From NCBI RefSeq assembly GCF_900188445.1, contig NZ_FZOR01000008.1, positions 124,001-188,000 on the forward strand: 64,000 bases of DNA. Reading direction: 5' to 3'. A program made the position numbers and the translations under genes. This document shows positions 1-8,730 of this stretch, piece after piece. The notes beneath the pieces were generated by a model that had not been told where the DNA came from, did no database searches, and worked only from the letters and a program-made list of their open reading frames with translations. Source of the stretch: Actinomadura meyerae. GTDB lineage: Bacteria > Actinomycetota > Actinomycetes > Streptosporangiales > Streptosporangiaceae. Each line of letters opens with the position of its first letter. The first letter of the stretch is position 1.

Positions 1-1139
1 GGGGAGCGGGCCGGGTCCGCGGTCGTCATCTGGCCGAGCAGCGCGAACGGCTCGCCCGGCACCCGCCCGGTGGCGAGGTCGGCGCTGTAGTCGGTCAGCG
101 CCTCCATGCCGGGGGACAGGTGGACGGTGCCGGCCCGCCCGGCGTCCGGGGAGGCCCACGGGATGGGGCCCGACAGCGCCCAGTCGACCTTGAAGGTGGC
201 GTGGTCCCAGTCGAACCGGCGCATGTCGTCGCGCAGCGCGCCGGGCAGGTCGGACCAGCCGACCAGGCCGCCGTAGAGCGCGGGCGCCGACACGTCCGCG
301 AGCACGGCCCTGGCGGCGCGCACCGGCTCGCCGGACGCGGTCCGCACGCCGAGCGCGCGCCCGCGGCGGACGACGACCGACGCGACCGGGACGCCGCAGC
401 GGACGCGCCCGCCGCGCGACTCCAGCCGCCGCACGAGCGCGGCGGTCAGCTCGCCCGCGCCGCCCTCGGGGACCGGCCAGCCGTCCCGCTGGCCGATCAT
501 CGCGAGCAGCCAGCCGAACACCGAGCCCGCCGTCGACTCGGGGAACATGTCGGTGTGCAGCGCCGACCCGGCGAGCAGCAGCGGCCCGCCCGGCCCGGTG
601 AACTCCTGCTCACCGAGGGTGCGGACGGGCGCGAGGAGCCGCCGCACGGCCCGCAGGCCGCCCGCGCGGCGCAGCGCCGCCGCCAGCGGCAGCGCCGCCC
701 GGACGGGCGGGAACGGGGTGAACAGGGCGCGCAGGACGTCGTCCCCCGTCTCGTCCCACATGGCGCACAGCCGCAGCCACGCCTCGCCGTCGCCCGCGCC
801 CAGCGCCTCCAGGTTCGCGGCGGTCGCGTCGCGGTCGCGCTCCAGGACGGCGGAGCGCCCGTCCGGCAGCGGGTGCGCCAGGACGGCCGGCGCGTGCCGC
901 CAGCGCAGCCCGTGCCGTTCGAGCTCCAGCGCCCGCATGACCGGGGACGCCGCGCCGAGCGGGTAGAACGCGCTGCACAGGTCGCTGACGTAGTCGGGGT
1001 GGACGCCCCGGTCGCTGCGCACGGCGCCGCCCGGCTCGGGCTGCGCCTCCAGGACCTCGACGTCCCAGCCCGCGTCGGCGAGCATGTTGGCCGCGACGAG
1101 GCCGTTGTGCCCCGCCCCGACGACCACGGCGTCCGCCAT
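1..1139 (-). CDS. Phytoene-desaturase-like FAD-dependent oxidoreductase (3' end beyond window)
   Basis: Flavoprotein of the phytoene dehydrogenase-related group (COG1233), which oxidises or isomerises polyenes and other hydrophobic substrates. The N-terminus MADAVVVGAGHNGLVAA is a classic dinucleotide-binding GxGxxG fold, followed by the E-x-x-x-x-P-G-G-A-V-R-S segment that packs against FAD. About 379 residues are visible and no stop occurs before base 1, so the C-terminal end is missing only because the window is cut. The ATG at 1139 was chosen because the FAD motif begins four residues later. It lies 50 bp downstream of the EphD-like gene on the same strand and is probably co-transcribed. 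The substrate cannot be told; no phytoene synthase is nearby. Confidence 0.8.
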   Translation of the reverse strand, partial: MADAVVVGAGHNGLVAANMLADAGWDVEVLEAQPEPGGAVRSDRGVHPDYVSDLCSAFYPLGAASPVMRALELERHGLRWRHAPAVLAHPLPDGRSAVLERDRDATAANLEALGAGDGEAWLRLCAMWDETGDDVLRALFTPFPPVRAALPLAAALRRAGGLRAVRRLLAPVRTLGEQEFTGPGGPLLLAGSALHTDMFPESTAGSVFGWLLAMIGQRDGWPVPEGGAGELTAALVRRLESRGGRVRCGVPVASVVVRRGRALGVRTASGEPVRAARAVLADVSAPALYGGLVGWSDLPGALRDDMRRFDWDHATFKVDWALSGPIPWASPDAGRAGTVHLSPGMEALTDYSADLATGRVPGEPFALLGQMTTADPARS

Positions 1140-1189
1140 GCGGCATCCCTCCCGGTGATCACCCTACGGGGTGCCGGTGCGGGCGGCGG

Positions 1190-2878
1190 TCAGCCCCGCG
1201 CGCCGCCCGGTTCGCGGCGGGCGAGCAGGCGCACCGCCCCCGGCGCCGCGCGGGCGGCCAGCCGGGCGGGCCGCGCCGCCGGTGTCACGGCGACGGCACG
1301 GTCGGCGCGGACGGCCGCGACGATCCGCTCGGCGACCCGCTCCGGCCGCGACCGCGGCCCGGCGCAGGCGGCGGTGACCCCGATGCCCTTGCCCTTCAGC
1401 TCGGCGCGCAGGCATTCCGACAGCATCAGCACGGCCGCCTTGCTCGTCGCGTACCCGGGCCGGGCGCGGGACGGTGTGAACGCGGCCGCCGAGGCGGTGT
1501 TGACGATGTGGCCGCCGAGCCCCTGCTCGGCCATCTGCCGGGCGAAGAGCCGCGAACCGTGGGCGGCGCCCCCCAGGTTGACGTCGAGGAGCCTGCGCCA
1601 GTCATCGGTGGAGTGGTCGAAGAACGAGCCGGCCAGGGCCGCGTCCGAGCCGTTGACGACGACGTCCGGCACCCCGTGCTCGTGCAGGACGGCCTTGGCG
1701 AAGTCCTCCATCGCGGCGGGGTCGGACGCGTCGACCCGGTAGGCGTGCGCGCGGCGCCCGCTCAGCCCGGCGAGCTCGGCGGTGCGCCGGGCGGCCGCGA
1801 GGTCGGGGTCGGCGGCGACGATCTCGGCGCCGCGCTCGGCGAACGCCAGCGCCGTGGCGCGGGCGACGTCGCCGCCCGCGCCCGTGACGACGACCAGGGA
1901 GCCGCCGAACGCCGACCGGCCCGCCCGGACCCGCGCCCGCTCCAGGGCACGGGTCTCGGCGGCGGTGAGCGAGCCGCCCTCGACGGACGTGACGTGCTCG
2001 GCGACGCAGCGCGCGACCAGGCCGGGATGGCTGCGCGGTACCCAGTGCCCGGCCGCGACGGGCCGCAGCGACAGGTTCGGAACGCGTTCGCCGAGGCCGC
2101 CCACCAGGTGCGGCGAGACGAACAGGTCTCTGGTCGGCACGACGACCTGCGTGGGGACGTCCGTGCGCCGCTCGCGCGGGCCGCGCAGCCGCCGCAGCAT
2201 GTTCGCCCGGTACAGCGAGACGCCGGCCGCGGCGTCGCGCGCCATCGTCCGCGCGGGATGCCCGGGGCGCGGCGGGACGCCCTCCCCGAGGGCCAGGGCC
2301 CGGTTGAACGGCCGGGTCATCCCGGCCAGCCACAGCAGCTCCGGCAGCACCGGAGTCTGGAAGGCGTAGATGTACCAGGACCGCAGGCCCTGGCCCATGG
2401 CGCGGCGCAGGTTGGCCGGGGTGGGGCGGGCGAGGTTGCGCCGCATCCAGTGCCCGGCGTGGTCCAGGGAGGGGCCGGAGATCGAGGTGAAGGAGGCGAA
2501 GCGGTCCGGCATGGTGCACACCGCCTCCCACCCCTGGATCGACCCCCAGTCGTGCCCGACGAGGTGCACCTTGCGCTCGGGCGCGGTGGCGTCCAGCACG
2601 GCGCTCATGTCGGACATCAGGTAGTCGAAGGTGTAGCGCTTGCGGCCGAACGGCCGCGAGGAGGCGCCCGCGCCGCGCACGTCGTAGCGGACGACGTGGA
2701 ACCGCCCGGCGAGCAGCCCGGCCACCTCGTCCCACACCGCGTGGGTGTCGGGGTAGCCGTGGACGAGCAGGACCGTCGGGAGCGAGGGATCGCCCTGCTC
2801 GTAGACGGCGAGGTCGACGCCGTCGCCGCGGACCCGGCGCCTGCGGGCCGCGGGACCGCCGGCCGCTTTATTAGACAT
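1190..2878 (-). CDS. ephD: EphD-like fusion: alpha/beta hydrolase plus short-chain dehydrogenase
   Basis: A 562-residue two-domain enzyme. Residues about 20-305 form an alpha/beta hydrolase of epoxide-hydrolase type: VHGYPD oxyanion loop, GHDWGS nucleophile elbow (Asp110), and a late His in AAGHW (His278). Residues about 326-562 form a classical SDR with TGAGGDVA nucleotide motif and the Y-A-T-S-K active site (Tyr476, Lys480); the usual NNAG is changed to NGSDA. The same fusion is known in mycobacterial EphD, linked there to lipid metabolism. A TTG 36 bp further upstream is in frame, but the ATG at 2878 is preferred as it is the first ATG and is preceded by AGG. The start lies inside an inverted repeat (2867-2890). 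Likely heads an operon with the downstream flavoprotein. Confidence 0.82.
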   Translation of the reverse strand: MSNKAAGGPAARRRRVRGDGVDLAVYEQGDPSLPTVLLVHGYPDTHAVWDEVAGLLAGRFHVVRYDVRGAGASSRPFGRKRYTFDYLMSDMSAVLDATAPERKVHLVGHDWGSIQGWEAVCTMPDRFASFTSISGPSLDHAGHWMRRNLARPTPANLRRAMGQGLRSWYIYAFQTPVLPELLWLAGMTRPFNRALALGEGVPPRPGHPARTMARDAAAGVSLYRANMLRRLRGPRERRTDVPTQVVVPTRDLFVSPHLVGGLGERVPNLSLRPVAAGHWVPRSHPGLVARCVAEHVTSVEGGSLTAAETRALERARVRAGRSAFGGSLVVVTGAGGDVARATALAFAERGAEIVAADPDLAAARRTAELAGLSGRRAHAYRVDASDPAAMEDFAKAVLHEHGVPDVVVNGSDAALAGSFFDHSTDDWRRLLDVNLGGAAHGSRLFARQMAEQGLGGHIVNTASAAAFTPSRARPGYATSKAAVLMLSECLRAELKGKGIGVTAACAGPRSRPERVAERIVAAVRADRAVAVTPAARPARLAARAAPGAVRLLARREPGGARG

Positions 2879-2890
2879 CCTGGTAATAAA
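2867..2890. promoter_or_regulatory. AT-rich inverted repeat over the ephD-like start
   Basis: TTTATTA at 2867-2873 and TAATAAA at 2884-2890 are perfect inverted 7-mers with a 10-bp spacer that contains the ATG (2876-2878). Such an AT-rich dyad stands out in this GC-rich DNA and would suit a repressor operator on a transcript with a very short or no leader. The sequence shows the dyad; a regulatory function is inference. Confidence 0.45.
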
Positions 2891-2943
2891 TCGCCGAACC
2901 GTGCCCCGGGTCAAGGGGACGCGGAGTGAGGCCCGCCACGCGC

Positions 2944-2985
2944 GGAACGAGGGCCCGTACGGCGCGGAGTACGGGCCCTCGTTCC
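2944..2985 (-). terminator. Strong hairpin terminator downstream of the PF10118 gene
   Basis: Arms GGAACGAGGGCCCGTAC (2944-2960) and its exact complement (2969-2985) enclose an 8-base loop. It sits 23 bp past the stop of the minus-strand hydrolase gene and before the EphD-like gene. No T-run follows, as is common for actinomycete terminators. Confidence 0.75.
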
Positions 2986-3008
2986 AGGGGGCGTGGCTCT
3001 GGTAGGGA

Positions 3009-3944
3009 TCAGTACGGGTCGTAGCCCGCGGCCTTCGCCGCCGGCGACTGCATCAGGTACTCGAGCGCCCTGGGGGTCGAGCAGACCTTGGACGGGTGGT
3101 GGTTCGGCCGGAGGTAGACGGGCGCCTCGCCGAGCAGCAGCTTGAAGATGCCCGGCACGTGCCCCAGCCGGACCGACCGCCGGTACGACCGGTAGACCCG
3201 CAGCGGCGTCACCCGCTTGGTGACGGTCGGGTCCTGCTTGAGCAGGTACAGCGACCCGCCGATCAGCGCCCAGTACAGGAAGAACAGCGACACCACCCAG
3301 GCCGCGACGCGCGTCGGGTAGCGGCCGCCCACGGCCTTGTAGACGTCGAACACCACCGACCTGTGCTCGACCTCCTCGGCCCCGTGCCAGCGCAGCAGGT
3401 CCAGCATGGTCGGGTCCACGCCGGCCTTCTCGAACCGCTCGTTGTCCATGATCCACTGGCCGAGGACGGCGGTGTAGTGCTCGATCGAGGCGACCGCGGC
3501 CAGCTCGAACCGGAGCCGGCGCCGCCAGGCCCGCGGGTTCTTCTCCTTCAGCGCGGCCATCTGCGCGGGGCGCTCGGCGTTGCCCTTCGCCGCCGCGTCC
3601 GTGATCTTGGAGACGTCGATGCCGTTCGCCTCCAGGATCTGGTCCAGCACCCCTTGGTGGGAGCGGGCGTGCACCATCTCCTGGCCGATGAACCCCTTGA
3701 TCTCCTCCAGGAGCCGCTCGTCCTTGATGTAGGGGCGGGCGTCCTTGACGCACTGGATGAACCACTTCTCGCCCTCGGGCAGGACGATGTGGAAGGAGTT
3801 GATGATGTGCGTGGCGACGGGATCGCCCGGCACCCAGTGCAGGGGCGTCTTCGACCAGTCGAAGGACACGCGCCGAGGCTTGATCGGCGGGTGGCGCTCA
3901 TCGATGCCGGTCGCCGGTGCGCCGCCTGTCAGGGGCCTCGTCAT
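3009..3944 (-). CDS. Predicted metal-dependent hydrolase (PF10118 / COG3687)
   Basis: A 311-residue protein of the uncharacterised PF10118 family, which has a helical, ferritin-like arrangement of Glu and His metal ligands. Visible signature residues are E-M-V-H-A-R-S-H in the first half, S-I-E-H-Y-T in the middle and G-A-E-E-V-E-H-R-S later, a pattern like that of di-iron proteins. A hydrophobic stretch (VVSLFFLYWALIGGSLYLL) suggests membrane contact near the C-terminal third. A TTG 51 bp upstream is in frame, but the ATG at 3944 has GCGAGGA at a good distance and was preferred. It is followed by its own terminator. Family members often lie near fatty-acid or hydrocarbon genes; the substrate here is unknown. 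Confidence 0.78.
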   Translation of the reverse strand: MTRPLTGGAPATGIDERHPPIKPRRVSFDWSKTPLHWVPGDPVATHIINSFHIVLPEGEKWFIQCVKDARPYIKDERLLEEIKGFIGQEMVHARSHQGVLDQILEANGIDVSKITDAAAKGNAERPAQMAALKEKNPRAWRRRLRFELAAVASIEHYTAVLGQWIMDNERFEKAGVDPTMLDLLRWHGAEEVEHRSVVFDVYKAVGGRYPTRVAAWVVSLFFLYWALIGGSLYLLKQDPTVTKRVTPLRVYRSYRRSVRLGHVPGIFKLLLGEAPVYLRPNHHPSKVCSTPRALEYLMQSPAAKAAGYDPY

Positions 3945-4093
3945 GCCGTCCTCGCTCTCCGCGCGCGCGTGTGTGTGCGTTGGGGCGACAGTCAACTCTT
4001 GCGGGACGGGTGGTTTCTTGGGCCCGGACCAACAAGTTACTGCTTGGTTTTAGGTCCGTGATGACAAGTGGCGCCCATCACAGGCCGATCCGC

Positions 4094-4906
4094 TCACAAG
4101 ACGATCCGCTCGGCCCCCGCGTAGACGTTCATGGTCTCGCCGCGCAGGAAGCCGACGAGCGTCATGCCGGCGTCCTCGGCCAGCTCGACCGCCAGCGACG
4201 ACGGCGCCGAGACCGCCGCGAGCACCGGCACGCCCGCGGCCATCGCCTTCTGCGTCAGCTCGAACGACGCGCGCCCGCTCACCATCAGGACCGTGCCGGC
4301 CAGCGGCAGCCGCCCCTGCCGCAGCGCCCACCCGACGACCTTGTCGACCGCGTTGTGCCGCCCGACGTCCTCGCGCACGGCGAGCAGCTCGCCGCCGGGG
4401 CCGAACAGCCCGGCCGCGTGCAGCCCGCCCGTCCGGTCGAACGCCCGCTGCGCCGCGCGCAGCCGCTCGGGCAGCACCGCCAGCACCTCCGGCGCGATGC
4501 GCAGCGGATCGGCCGCCACGTCGTACGGCCGGTCGGCGCGCAGCGCCTCGATGCTGGACTTCCCGCACACGCCGCACGCGCTCGTCGTGGTGAACGCCCG
4601 GGTCATCGAGTCGTCCGGCGGCGGCACGCCGGGCGCCAGCGCGACATCGAGGGTGTTCTGCTCGGCGGTGTCGGCGCAGTAGCGCATGGCGGCGAGGTCG
4701 CGGGCGTCCCCGATGACGCCCTCGGCGGCCAGGAACCCGGCGGCCAGGTCGAAGTCGTGGCCCGGGGTGCGCATCGTGATCGTGAGCGGCTTGCCGGCGA
4801 CGCGGATCTCCAGCGGCTCCTCCACCGCGAGCGTGTCCGGCCGGCGGCCGCGCGCGCCGGTGGTGCTCACCCGCAGCACGGGCTTGCGCACGGTGATCCG
4901 CCCCAT
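4094..4906 (-). CDS. fdhD: Formate dehydrogenase accessory sulfurtransferase FdhD
   Basis: A 270-residue FdhD, which takes sulfur from a cysteine desulfurase and passes it to the bis-MGD molybdenum cofactor of formate dehydrogenase; without this step the enzyme is inactive. The sulfur-carrying C-G-V-C-G-K motif is present (Cys111, Cys114), as are the family blocks [25 protein letters not shown] and [12 protein letters not shown]. Length is normal. The likely client, a formate dehydrogenase that is often a selenoprotein, is not in the window, but tRNA-Sec begins about 380 bp upstream, so the context is a selenium/formate neighbourhood. No clear ribosome-binding site precedes the ATG, so a leaderless message is possible. 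Also helps the moaA/mobA genes at 18-20 kb make sense. Confidence 0.95.
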   Translation of the reverse strand: MGRITVRKPVLRVSTTGARGRRPDTLAVEEPLEIRVAGKPLTITMRTPGHDFDLAAGFLAAEGVIGDARDLAAMRYCADTAEQNTLDVALAPGVPPPDDSMTRAFTTTSACGVCGKSSIEALRADRPYDVAADPLRIAPEVLAVLPERLRAAQRAFDRTGGLHAAGLFGPGGELLAVREDVGRHNAVDKVVGWALRQGRLPLAGTVLMVSGRASFELTQKAMAAGVPVLAAVSAPSSLAVELAEDAGMTLVGFLRGETMNVYAGAERIVL

Positions 4907-4945
4907 GCCGTGACGGTACCCCGGATACCCGCGGGTAACGAAACG

Positions 4946-5128
4946 TCAGTCGCGGCGGTCGATGTTCCAGTTCGCGACGATCGCCGCGAACGGCGGGATG
5001 ACCAGCGCCGCGACCGACATCGCGATCGCCGCGGCGTGCGACCAGTGCCGGACGACGGCCCACGCCAGCACGAACAGGATGAGGCAGGTCCCCATCATGA
5101 TCATGTAAGCGATCCTGCGGCGCCGCAT
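4946..5128 (-). CDS. Small DUF3099-like membrane protein
   Basis: A 60-residue protein with a basic start (MRRRRIAYMIMMG) and two hydrophobic helices, about residues 10-25 and 33-52, ending in NWNIDRRD. The pattern of an R-R-R/Y-I-M-M-G start, two helices and a PPFAAIVAN-type end resembles actinobacterial DUF3099 proteins. The window has a second, longer member at 34887-35249. It lies between tRNA-Sec and fdhD on the same strand. Function is unknown and no catalytic residues are evident. Confidence 0.7.
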   Translation of the reverse strand: MRRRRIAYMIMMGTCLILFVLAWAVVRHWSHAAAIAMSVAALVIPPFAAIVANWNIDRRD

Positions 5129-5141
5129 GCCTCCACGCTAC

Positions 5142-5171
5142 GTCGCGGCCCCCGGAAACCGGGGCCGCGAC
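5142..5171 (-). terminator. Hairpin terminator of the tRNA-Sec transcript
   Basis: GTCGCGGCCCC (5142-5152) and GGGGCCGCGAC (5161-5171) form an 11-bp stem with a short loop. It starts 16 bases past the encoded CCA end of the tRNA on the minus strand. Confidence 0.65.
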
Positions 5172-5187
5172 GGAGCGGGACGTCGTG

Positions 5188-5283
5188 TGGCGGAGGCGTA
5201 CGGGAATCGAACCCGCCGTCCCGAGATCCTCGGGACCGTCGGCTTTGAAGGCCGGGGAGGCCACCAGGCGCTCACACGCCTCC
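5188..5283 (-). tRNA. selC: tRNA-Sec (anticodon TCA)
   Basis: Selenocysteine tRNA, read from 5283 down to 5188 on the minus strand. It has the diagnostic 8-bp acceptor stem (GGAGGCGT with ACGCCTCC), a G discriminator and an encoded CCA (5188-5190), giving 96 bases with CCA. The anticodon loop CTTCAAA places TCA at 5246-5248, complementary to UGA. A long extra arm lies between anticodon and T arms, and the T arm carries GGTTCGATTCC. All parts look intact, so the organism should charge this tRNA with serine and convert it through SelA (not in this window) using selenophosphate from SelD, encoded 2 kb away. Confidence 0.96.
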
Positions 5284-5293
5284 GCCGATGATC

Positions 5294-7135
5294 TTAGCCC
5301 GCGTAGAGGGCGTCGATGTCGGGCGAGTACTTGGTGTGCACGACGCGGCGCTTGAGCTTGAGGGTCGGGGTGAGCTCCTCGCTCTCGGCGGTCCACTCGG
5401 CGGGCAGCAGGCGCCACTTCTTCACCTGCTGGACGCGGGCGAGGCGGGCGTTGGCGTCCTGGACGGCCCGCGCGACCTCCTCCAGCACGAGGGGGTGCTC
5501 GGCGAGGGCGGCGAGGTCGGTGGTGTCGATGCCGTGGGCGGCGGCCCAGACGGGGGCGACCTCGCCGTCCAGGGTGATGAGGGCGACGACGTAGGGGCGC
5601 CGGTCGCCGAAGGCGAGGGCCTGCCCGATGAGCGGGTGCTCCTTCAGGTGGTTCTCGATCAGCGAGGGGGCGATGTTCTCGCCGCCCGCGGTGATGATGA
5701 GCTCCTTCTTGCGGTCCACGACGGTGAGGAAGCCGTCGTCGTCCAGGCGGCCGATGTCGCCGGTGCGCACCCAGCCGTCGGCGTCGATGAGGTCGGCGGT
5801 GGCGTCCGGGCGGTTCAGGTAGCCGGGGGTGCAGGTGGCGCCGCGGACGAGGATCTCGCCGTCCTCGGCGAGCTTCAGCTCCACGCCGTCGAAGGGGCGG
5901 CCGACGGTGCCGAGCTTGAAGTCGTCGGCGAGGTTGGCGGTGACGGCGCCGGTCGTCTCCGTCATCCCGTAGGCGTCGAAGATCTTCAGGCCGAGGCCGG
6001 AGAAGAACCGGGCGACCTCCACCGGCAGCGGCGCGGCGGCGCTGGAGGCCTGCCCGACCCGGTCCAGGCCGAGCAGCCCGCGCATCGGGGTGAGGACGGC
6101 CTTGTCCGCCCGCTCGAACGCCGCGGTGATCTCGGGGGTGAGGGTGTTGCCGAACTCCTGGGCGGTGACGTAGGCGCGGCCGGCCTCCAGGGCGGCGGCG
6201 ACCGCCTGCTTCTTGGCCTCGTCCTGCTCGGCGGACAGGACCGCCTGGATGCCCGCCATGATCTTCTCCCAGACGCGGGGCACGCCGAAGAAGGAGTGCG
6301 GCCGCACCTCGGCCAGGACCGTGGTGAGCTGCGCGGGGTCGGGGCAGAAGTGGATGTGGGACGCCAGCCGGATCGGCAGGTAGTAGCTGAGGACGCGGTC
6401 GGCGATGTGCGCGAACGGCAGGTAGGACACCCCGGCCGGGTGCTCGGGCAGCACCGAGCTGCGCTGCACCATCTCGGCCTCGTGCAGCACCATCGAGTGG
6501 GTGATCAGCACGCCCTTGGGGTCGCCGGTGGTGCCGGAGGTGTACAGGAGGGTGACGGTGTCCTCCGGCTTGACCGCCCGCCAGCGCCGGTCGACGTCGG
6601 CGGGGTCGGCGGCCCGCCGCTCCCGGCCGAGCGCGGTGAAGGCGTCCCAGCTGAGGTAGCGGTCGCCGGCCGGGCAGGCGGCGGCGTCCACCACGATGAC
6701 CTTGCGCAGGTGGGGGAGCTTGTCGAGGACGGGCTGCCACCGGTCGAGCTGGTCCCTGCCGTCCAGGACGGCGTACCTGGCGGCGCAGTCCCCGGCCACG
6801 AACGCGATCTGGTCGGGCGCGAGCGTCGCGTACACGGTGGTGGGGACGCCGCCGGCGTGCACGGCGCCGAGGTCGGCGAGGACGTGCTCGGAGCGGTTCG
6901 GCATCATCAGCGCGACCACGTCGCCGGACTCCAGCCCGAGCGCGGCGAACCCGGCCGCCGCCTCCAGCGCCCGGCTCCGGGTGTCGGCCCAGGTCAGGGT
7001 CCGCCACTCGCCGTCGATCCGGTCGGCGTAGGCGGGCCTGCCGCCGTGCCGCTCGGCGGTCGCCGCGAGGTTCGTGCAGACCGTCTGTCCCGCGACGGCC
7101 TGGTCGAGTTCGGCCTGCTGTTCCCGGATCCCCAT
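5294..7135 (-). CDS. fadD: Long-chain fatty-acid--CoA ligase (AMP-binding)
   Basis: A 613-residue acyl-CoA synthetase that activates long-chain fatty acids via an acyl-adenylate. The P-loop-like motif YTSGTTGDPKG, the central DAYGMTETTG motif, RTGDIGRLDDDGFL and the C-terminal DRKKELIITAGGENIAPS block are present in order; the C-terminal K-x-x-x end (LKLKRRVVHTKYSPD) matches the long FadD15-like group. Upstream in-frame starts exist, but the ATG at 7135 is preceded by AAGGGGCGAC and begins the conserved part. Direct repeats and an AAGTAAGT half-site lie just upstream (7143-7170), suggesting control by a lipid-responsive repressor. It is divergent from selD. The gene ends a few bases from tRNA-Sec. 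Confidence 0.92.
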   Translation of the reverse strand: MGIREQQAELDQAVAGQTVCTNLAATAERHGGRPAYADRIDGEWRTLTWADTRSRALEAAAGFAALGLESGDVVALMMPNRSEHVLADLGAVHAGGVPTTVYATLAPDQIAFVAGDCAARYAVLDGRDQLDRWQPVLDKLPHLRKVIVVDAAACPAGDRYLSWDAFTALGRERRAADPADVDRRWRAVKPEDTVTLLYTSGTTGDPKGVLITHSMVLHEAEMVQRSSVLPEHPAGVSYLPFAHIADRVLSYYLPIRLASHIHFCPDPAQLTTVLAEVRPHSFFGVPRVWEKIMAGIQAVLSAEQDEAKKQAVAAALEAGRAYVTAQEFGNTLTPEITAAFERADKAVLTPMRGLLGLDRVGQASSAAAPLPVEVARFFSGLGLKIFDAYGMTETTGAVTANLADDFKLGTVGRPFDGVELKLAEDGEILVRGATCTPGYLNRPDATADLIDADGWVRTGDIGRLDDDGFLTVVDRKKELIITAGGENIAPSLIENHLKEHPLIGQALAFGDRRPYVVALITLDGEVAPVWAAAHGIDTTDLAALAEHPLVLEEVARAVQDANARLARVQQVKKWRLLPAEWTAESEELTPTLKLKRRVVHTKYSPDIDALYAG

Positions 7136-7142
7136 GTCGCCC

Positions 7143-7170
7143 CTTGCAGAAGTAAGTGATGACTTGCAGA
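7143..7170. promoter_or_regulatory. Direct repeats and AAGTAAGT half-site upstream of fadD
   Basis: CTTGCAGA occurs at 7143-7150 and 7163-7170, 20 bp apart (two helical turns), with AAGTAAGT at 7150-7157 between. AAGTAAGT is also one arm of the operator-like dyad at 12307-12327. Placement just upstream of the fadD start, between it and selD, suits a regulator site. Function is inference. Confidence 0.4.
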
Positions 7171-7310
7171 GGGGAAATCGCATCATGCCGAACAGCGTTC
7201 GGACAAGGGGTTCGCGGATTTCCGCGCTGGTCGGGCGGGATGTTCGCCGCTCGGTGACCGCCCCCGTACTGTCCGTTTCTTGATCATTTGAGGTAGTTGT
7301 GCGTTAAATC

Positions 7311-8309
7311 GTGCGGGTGACCAGCCTCGCCCCCGCCGCACGCCTGACGCAGTACGCGCACGGCGGCGGCTGCGCCTGCAAGATCCCGCCCGGGGTGCTG
7401 GAGCGGGTCGTGACCGGCCTCACCGGCGGGGACGACGCCCTGCTGGTCGGCGGCCCGGACGGCGACGACGCGGCCGTGCTGCGCATCGGCGGCGGCCGGG
7501 CCGTGGTATCCACCGCCGACTTCTTCACCCCCGTCGTCGACGACGCCTACGACTGGGGCCGCATCGCCGCCGCCGACGCCCTCTCCGACGTCTACGCGGT
7601 CGGCGGCGAGCCGCTGATGGCGGTCAACCTGCTCGGCTGGCCCGTCGACGCGCTGCCCGCCGAACTGGCCCGCGAGGTCCTGCGGGGCGGCCGGGACGCC
7701 GCGGCGCTCGCCGGCTGCGCGATCGCGGGCGGGCACAGCATCGACGACCCCGAACCCAAGTACGGGCTCGCCGTCACCGGGCTCGCCGACCCCGACCGGC
7801 TGCTGCGGCTGGACGCCGGGCGCTCCGGCGTCCCGCTGTCGCTGACCAAGCCGCTCGGCCTCGGCGTCCTCAACGCCCGGCACAAGGCGACCGGCGAGGT
7901 GTTCCCGGAGGCGGTGGAGACGATGGCGGCGCTCAACGCGGGCGCGGCGGTCGCCGCGCTGGAGCGCGGCGCCGCGTGCGCCACCGACGTCTCCGGGTTC
8001 GGGCTGCTCGGCCACCTGTACAAGGTGGCGCGGGCGAGCGGCGTGACCGCCGTCGTCGACGCCGCCGCCGTCCCCTACCTGGACGGGGCGCGCGCCGCCG
8101 TCCGGGACGGGTTCGTGCCCGGCGCGACGCGGCGCAACCTGGCGTGGGTGTCCCCGCACACCGACTTCCGCCGCATCGGCGAGGAGGAGCGGCTGCTGCT
8201 GGCCGACGCGCAGACCTCCGGCGGGCTGCTGGTCGCCGGGGAGGTCCCGGGCGCCCCGGTGATCGGCGAACTGGTGCCGCGCGAGCGGCGCACGCTCGTC
8301 GTCCGCTGA
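7311..8309 (+). CDS. selD: Selenide, water dikinase (selenophosphate synthetase), Cys form
   Basis: Makes selenophosphate from selenide and ATP, the selenium donor for tRNA-Sec. The 332-residue protein begins with the catalytic loop LTQYAHGGGCACKIPP; the catalytic position is Cys (TGC), not Sec, and the essential Lys follows. Further family blocks are GGDDALLVGGPDGDDAA, SDVYAVGGEPLMAVNLLGWP, GGHSIDDPEPKYGLAVTG and a late ADAQTSGGLLVA. The GTG at 7311 gives the normal N-terminus; a GTG two codons later is equally possible and the ribosome-binding site is weak. It is divergent from fadD. With tRNA-Sec and the SelB-like gene it indicates selenoprotein synthesis or selenophosphate use (also needed for 2-selenouridine). 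Confidence 0.95.
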   Translation: MRVTSLAPAARLTQYAHGGGCACKIPPGVLERVVTGLTGGDDALLVGGPDGDDAAVLRIGGGRAVVSTADFFTPVVDDAYDWGRIAAADALSDVYAVGGEPLMAVNLLGWPVDALPAELAREVLRGGRDAAALAGCAIAGGHSIDDPEPKYGLAVTGLADPDRLLRLDAGRSGVPLSLTKPLGLGVLNARHKATGEVFPEAVETMAALNAGAAVAALERGAACATDVSGFGLLGHLYKVARASGVTAVVDAAAVPYLDGARAAVRDGFVPGATRRNLAWVSPHTDFRRIGEEERLLLADAQTSGGLLVAGEVPGAPVIGELVPRERRTLVVR

Positions 8310-8405
8310 CGTCCCCGCGGCCCGTGTCGCCGCCCGCGACGCGGGTAGGGGAGGGGCTACCGCTCCGGCGGGGGCGGGGCGGGGGAGCGAAGGAGCGCAC
8401 GCCAC

Positions 8406-8684
8406 ATGACCATCACCGGGCTCGCGGCGGCCGTCGTCCTCGGCGCGGTGATCGGGATCCTCGGGCGGCTGGTCGCGCCCGGCAGGCCGGGCCTGCCGGT
8501 CTGGCTGCTGATGGCGACCGGGGTCGTCGCGGCGTTCGCCGGTACGGGCCTGGCCCACGTGTTCGGCCTCGCCTCCGGGGGAGGCTGGAGCGTCTGGGAG
8601 ACCGTTCTGCAGATCCTGCTGGCCGCGGCCGGCGTCTGCCTGGTCGCGGCCCTGTGGCCCAAGAGGACCGGCCACCGGCCCTAG
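8406..8684 (+). CDS. GlsB/YeaQ/YmgE-like small membrane protein
   Basis: A 92-residue integral membrane protein with three hydrophobic helices (about 5-25, 32-52 and 65-83). The first has the family pattern A-V-I-G-I-L-G-R-L-V-A-P-G seen in transglycosylase-associated/GlsB stress proteins (PF04226). The ATG at 8406 follows a GGAGCGAAGGAGCG stretch. It stands alone between selD and the convergent prpE. Molecular function of the family is not established; it is often stress-induced in actinomycetes. Confidence 0.65.
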   Translation: MTITGLAAAVVLGAVIGILGRLVAPGRPGLPVWLLMATGVVAAFAGTGLAHVFGLASGGGWSVWETVLQILLAAAGVCLVAALWPKRTGHRP

Positions 8685-8730
8685 CGCCCTCCCGGTCCGC
8701 GCGCGCCGCACGAACCCGCCGGGCCGCCGG

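Noticed and set aside
4050..7007. A 985-codon open frame opposite fdhD and fadD-like genes
   Set aside because: It runs in a shifted frame through tRNA-Sec and two well-supported genes, is rich in Arg/Pro/Gly/Ala and lacks any family motif; a GC-rich shadow frame.
7311..8309. SelD as a selenoprotein
   Set aside because: The catalytic codon is TGC (Cys), with no in-frame TGA.
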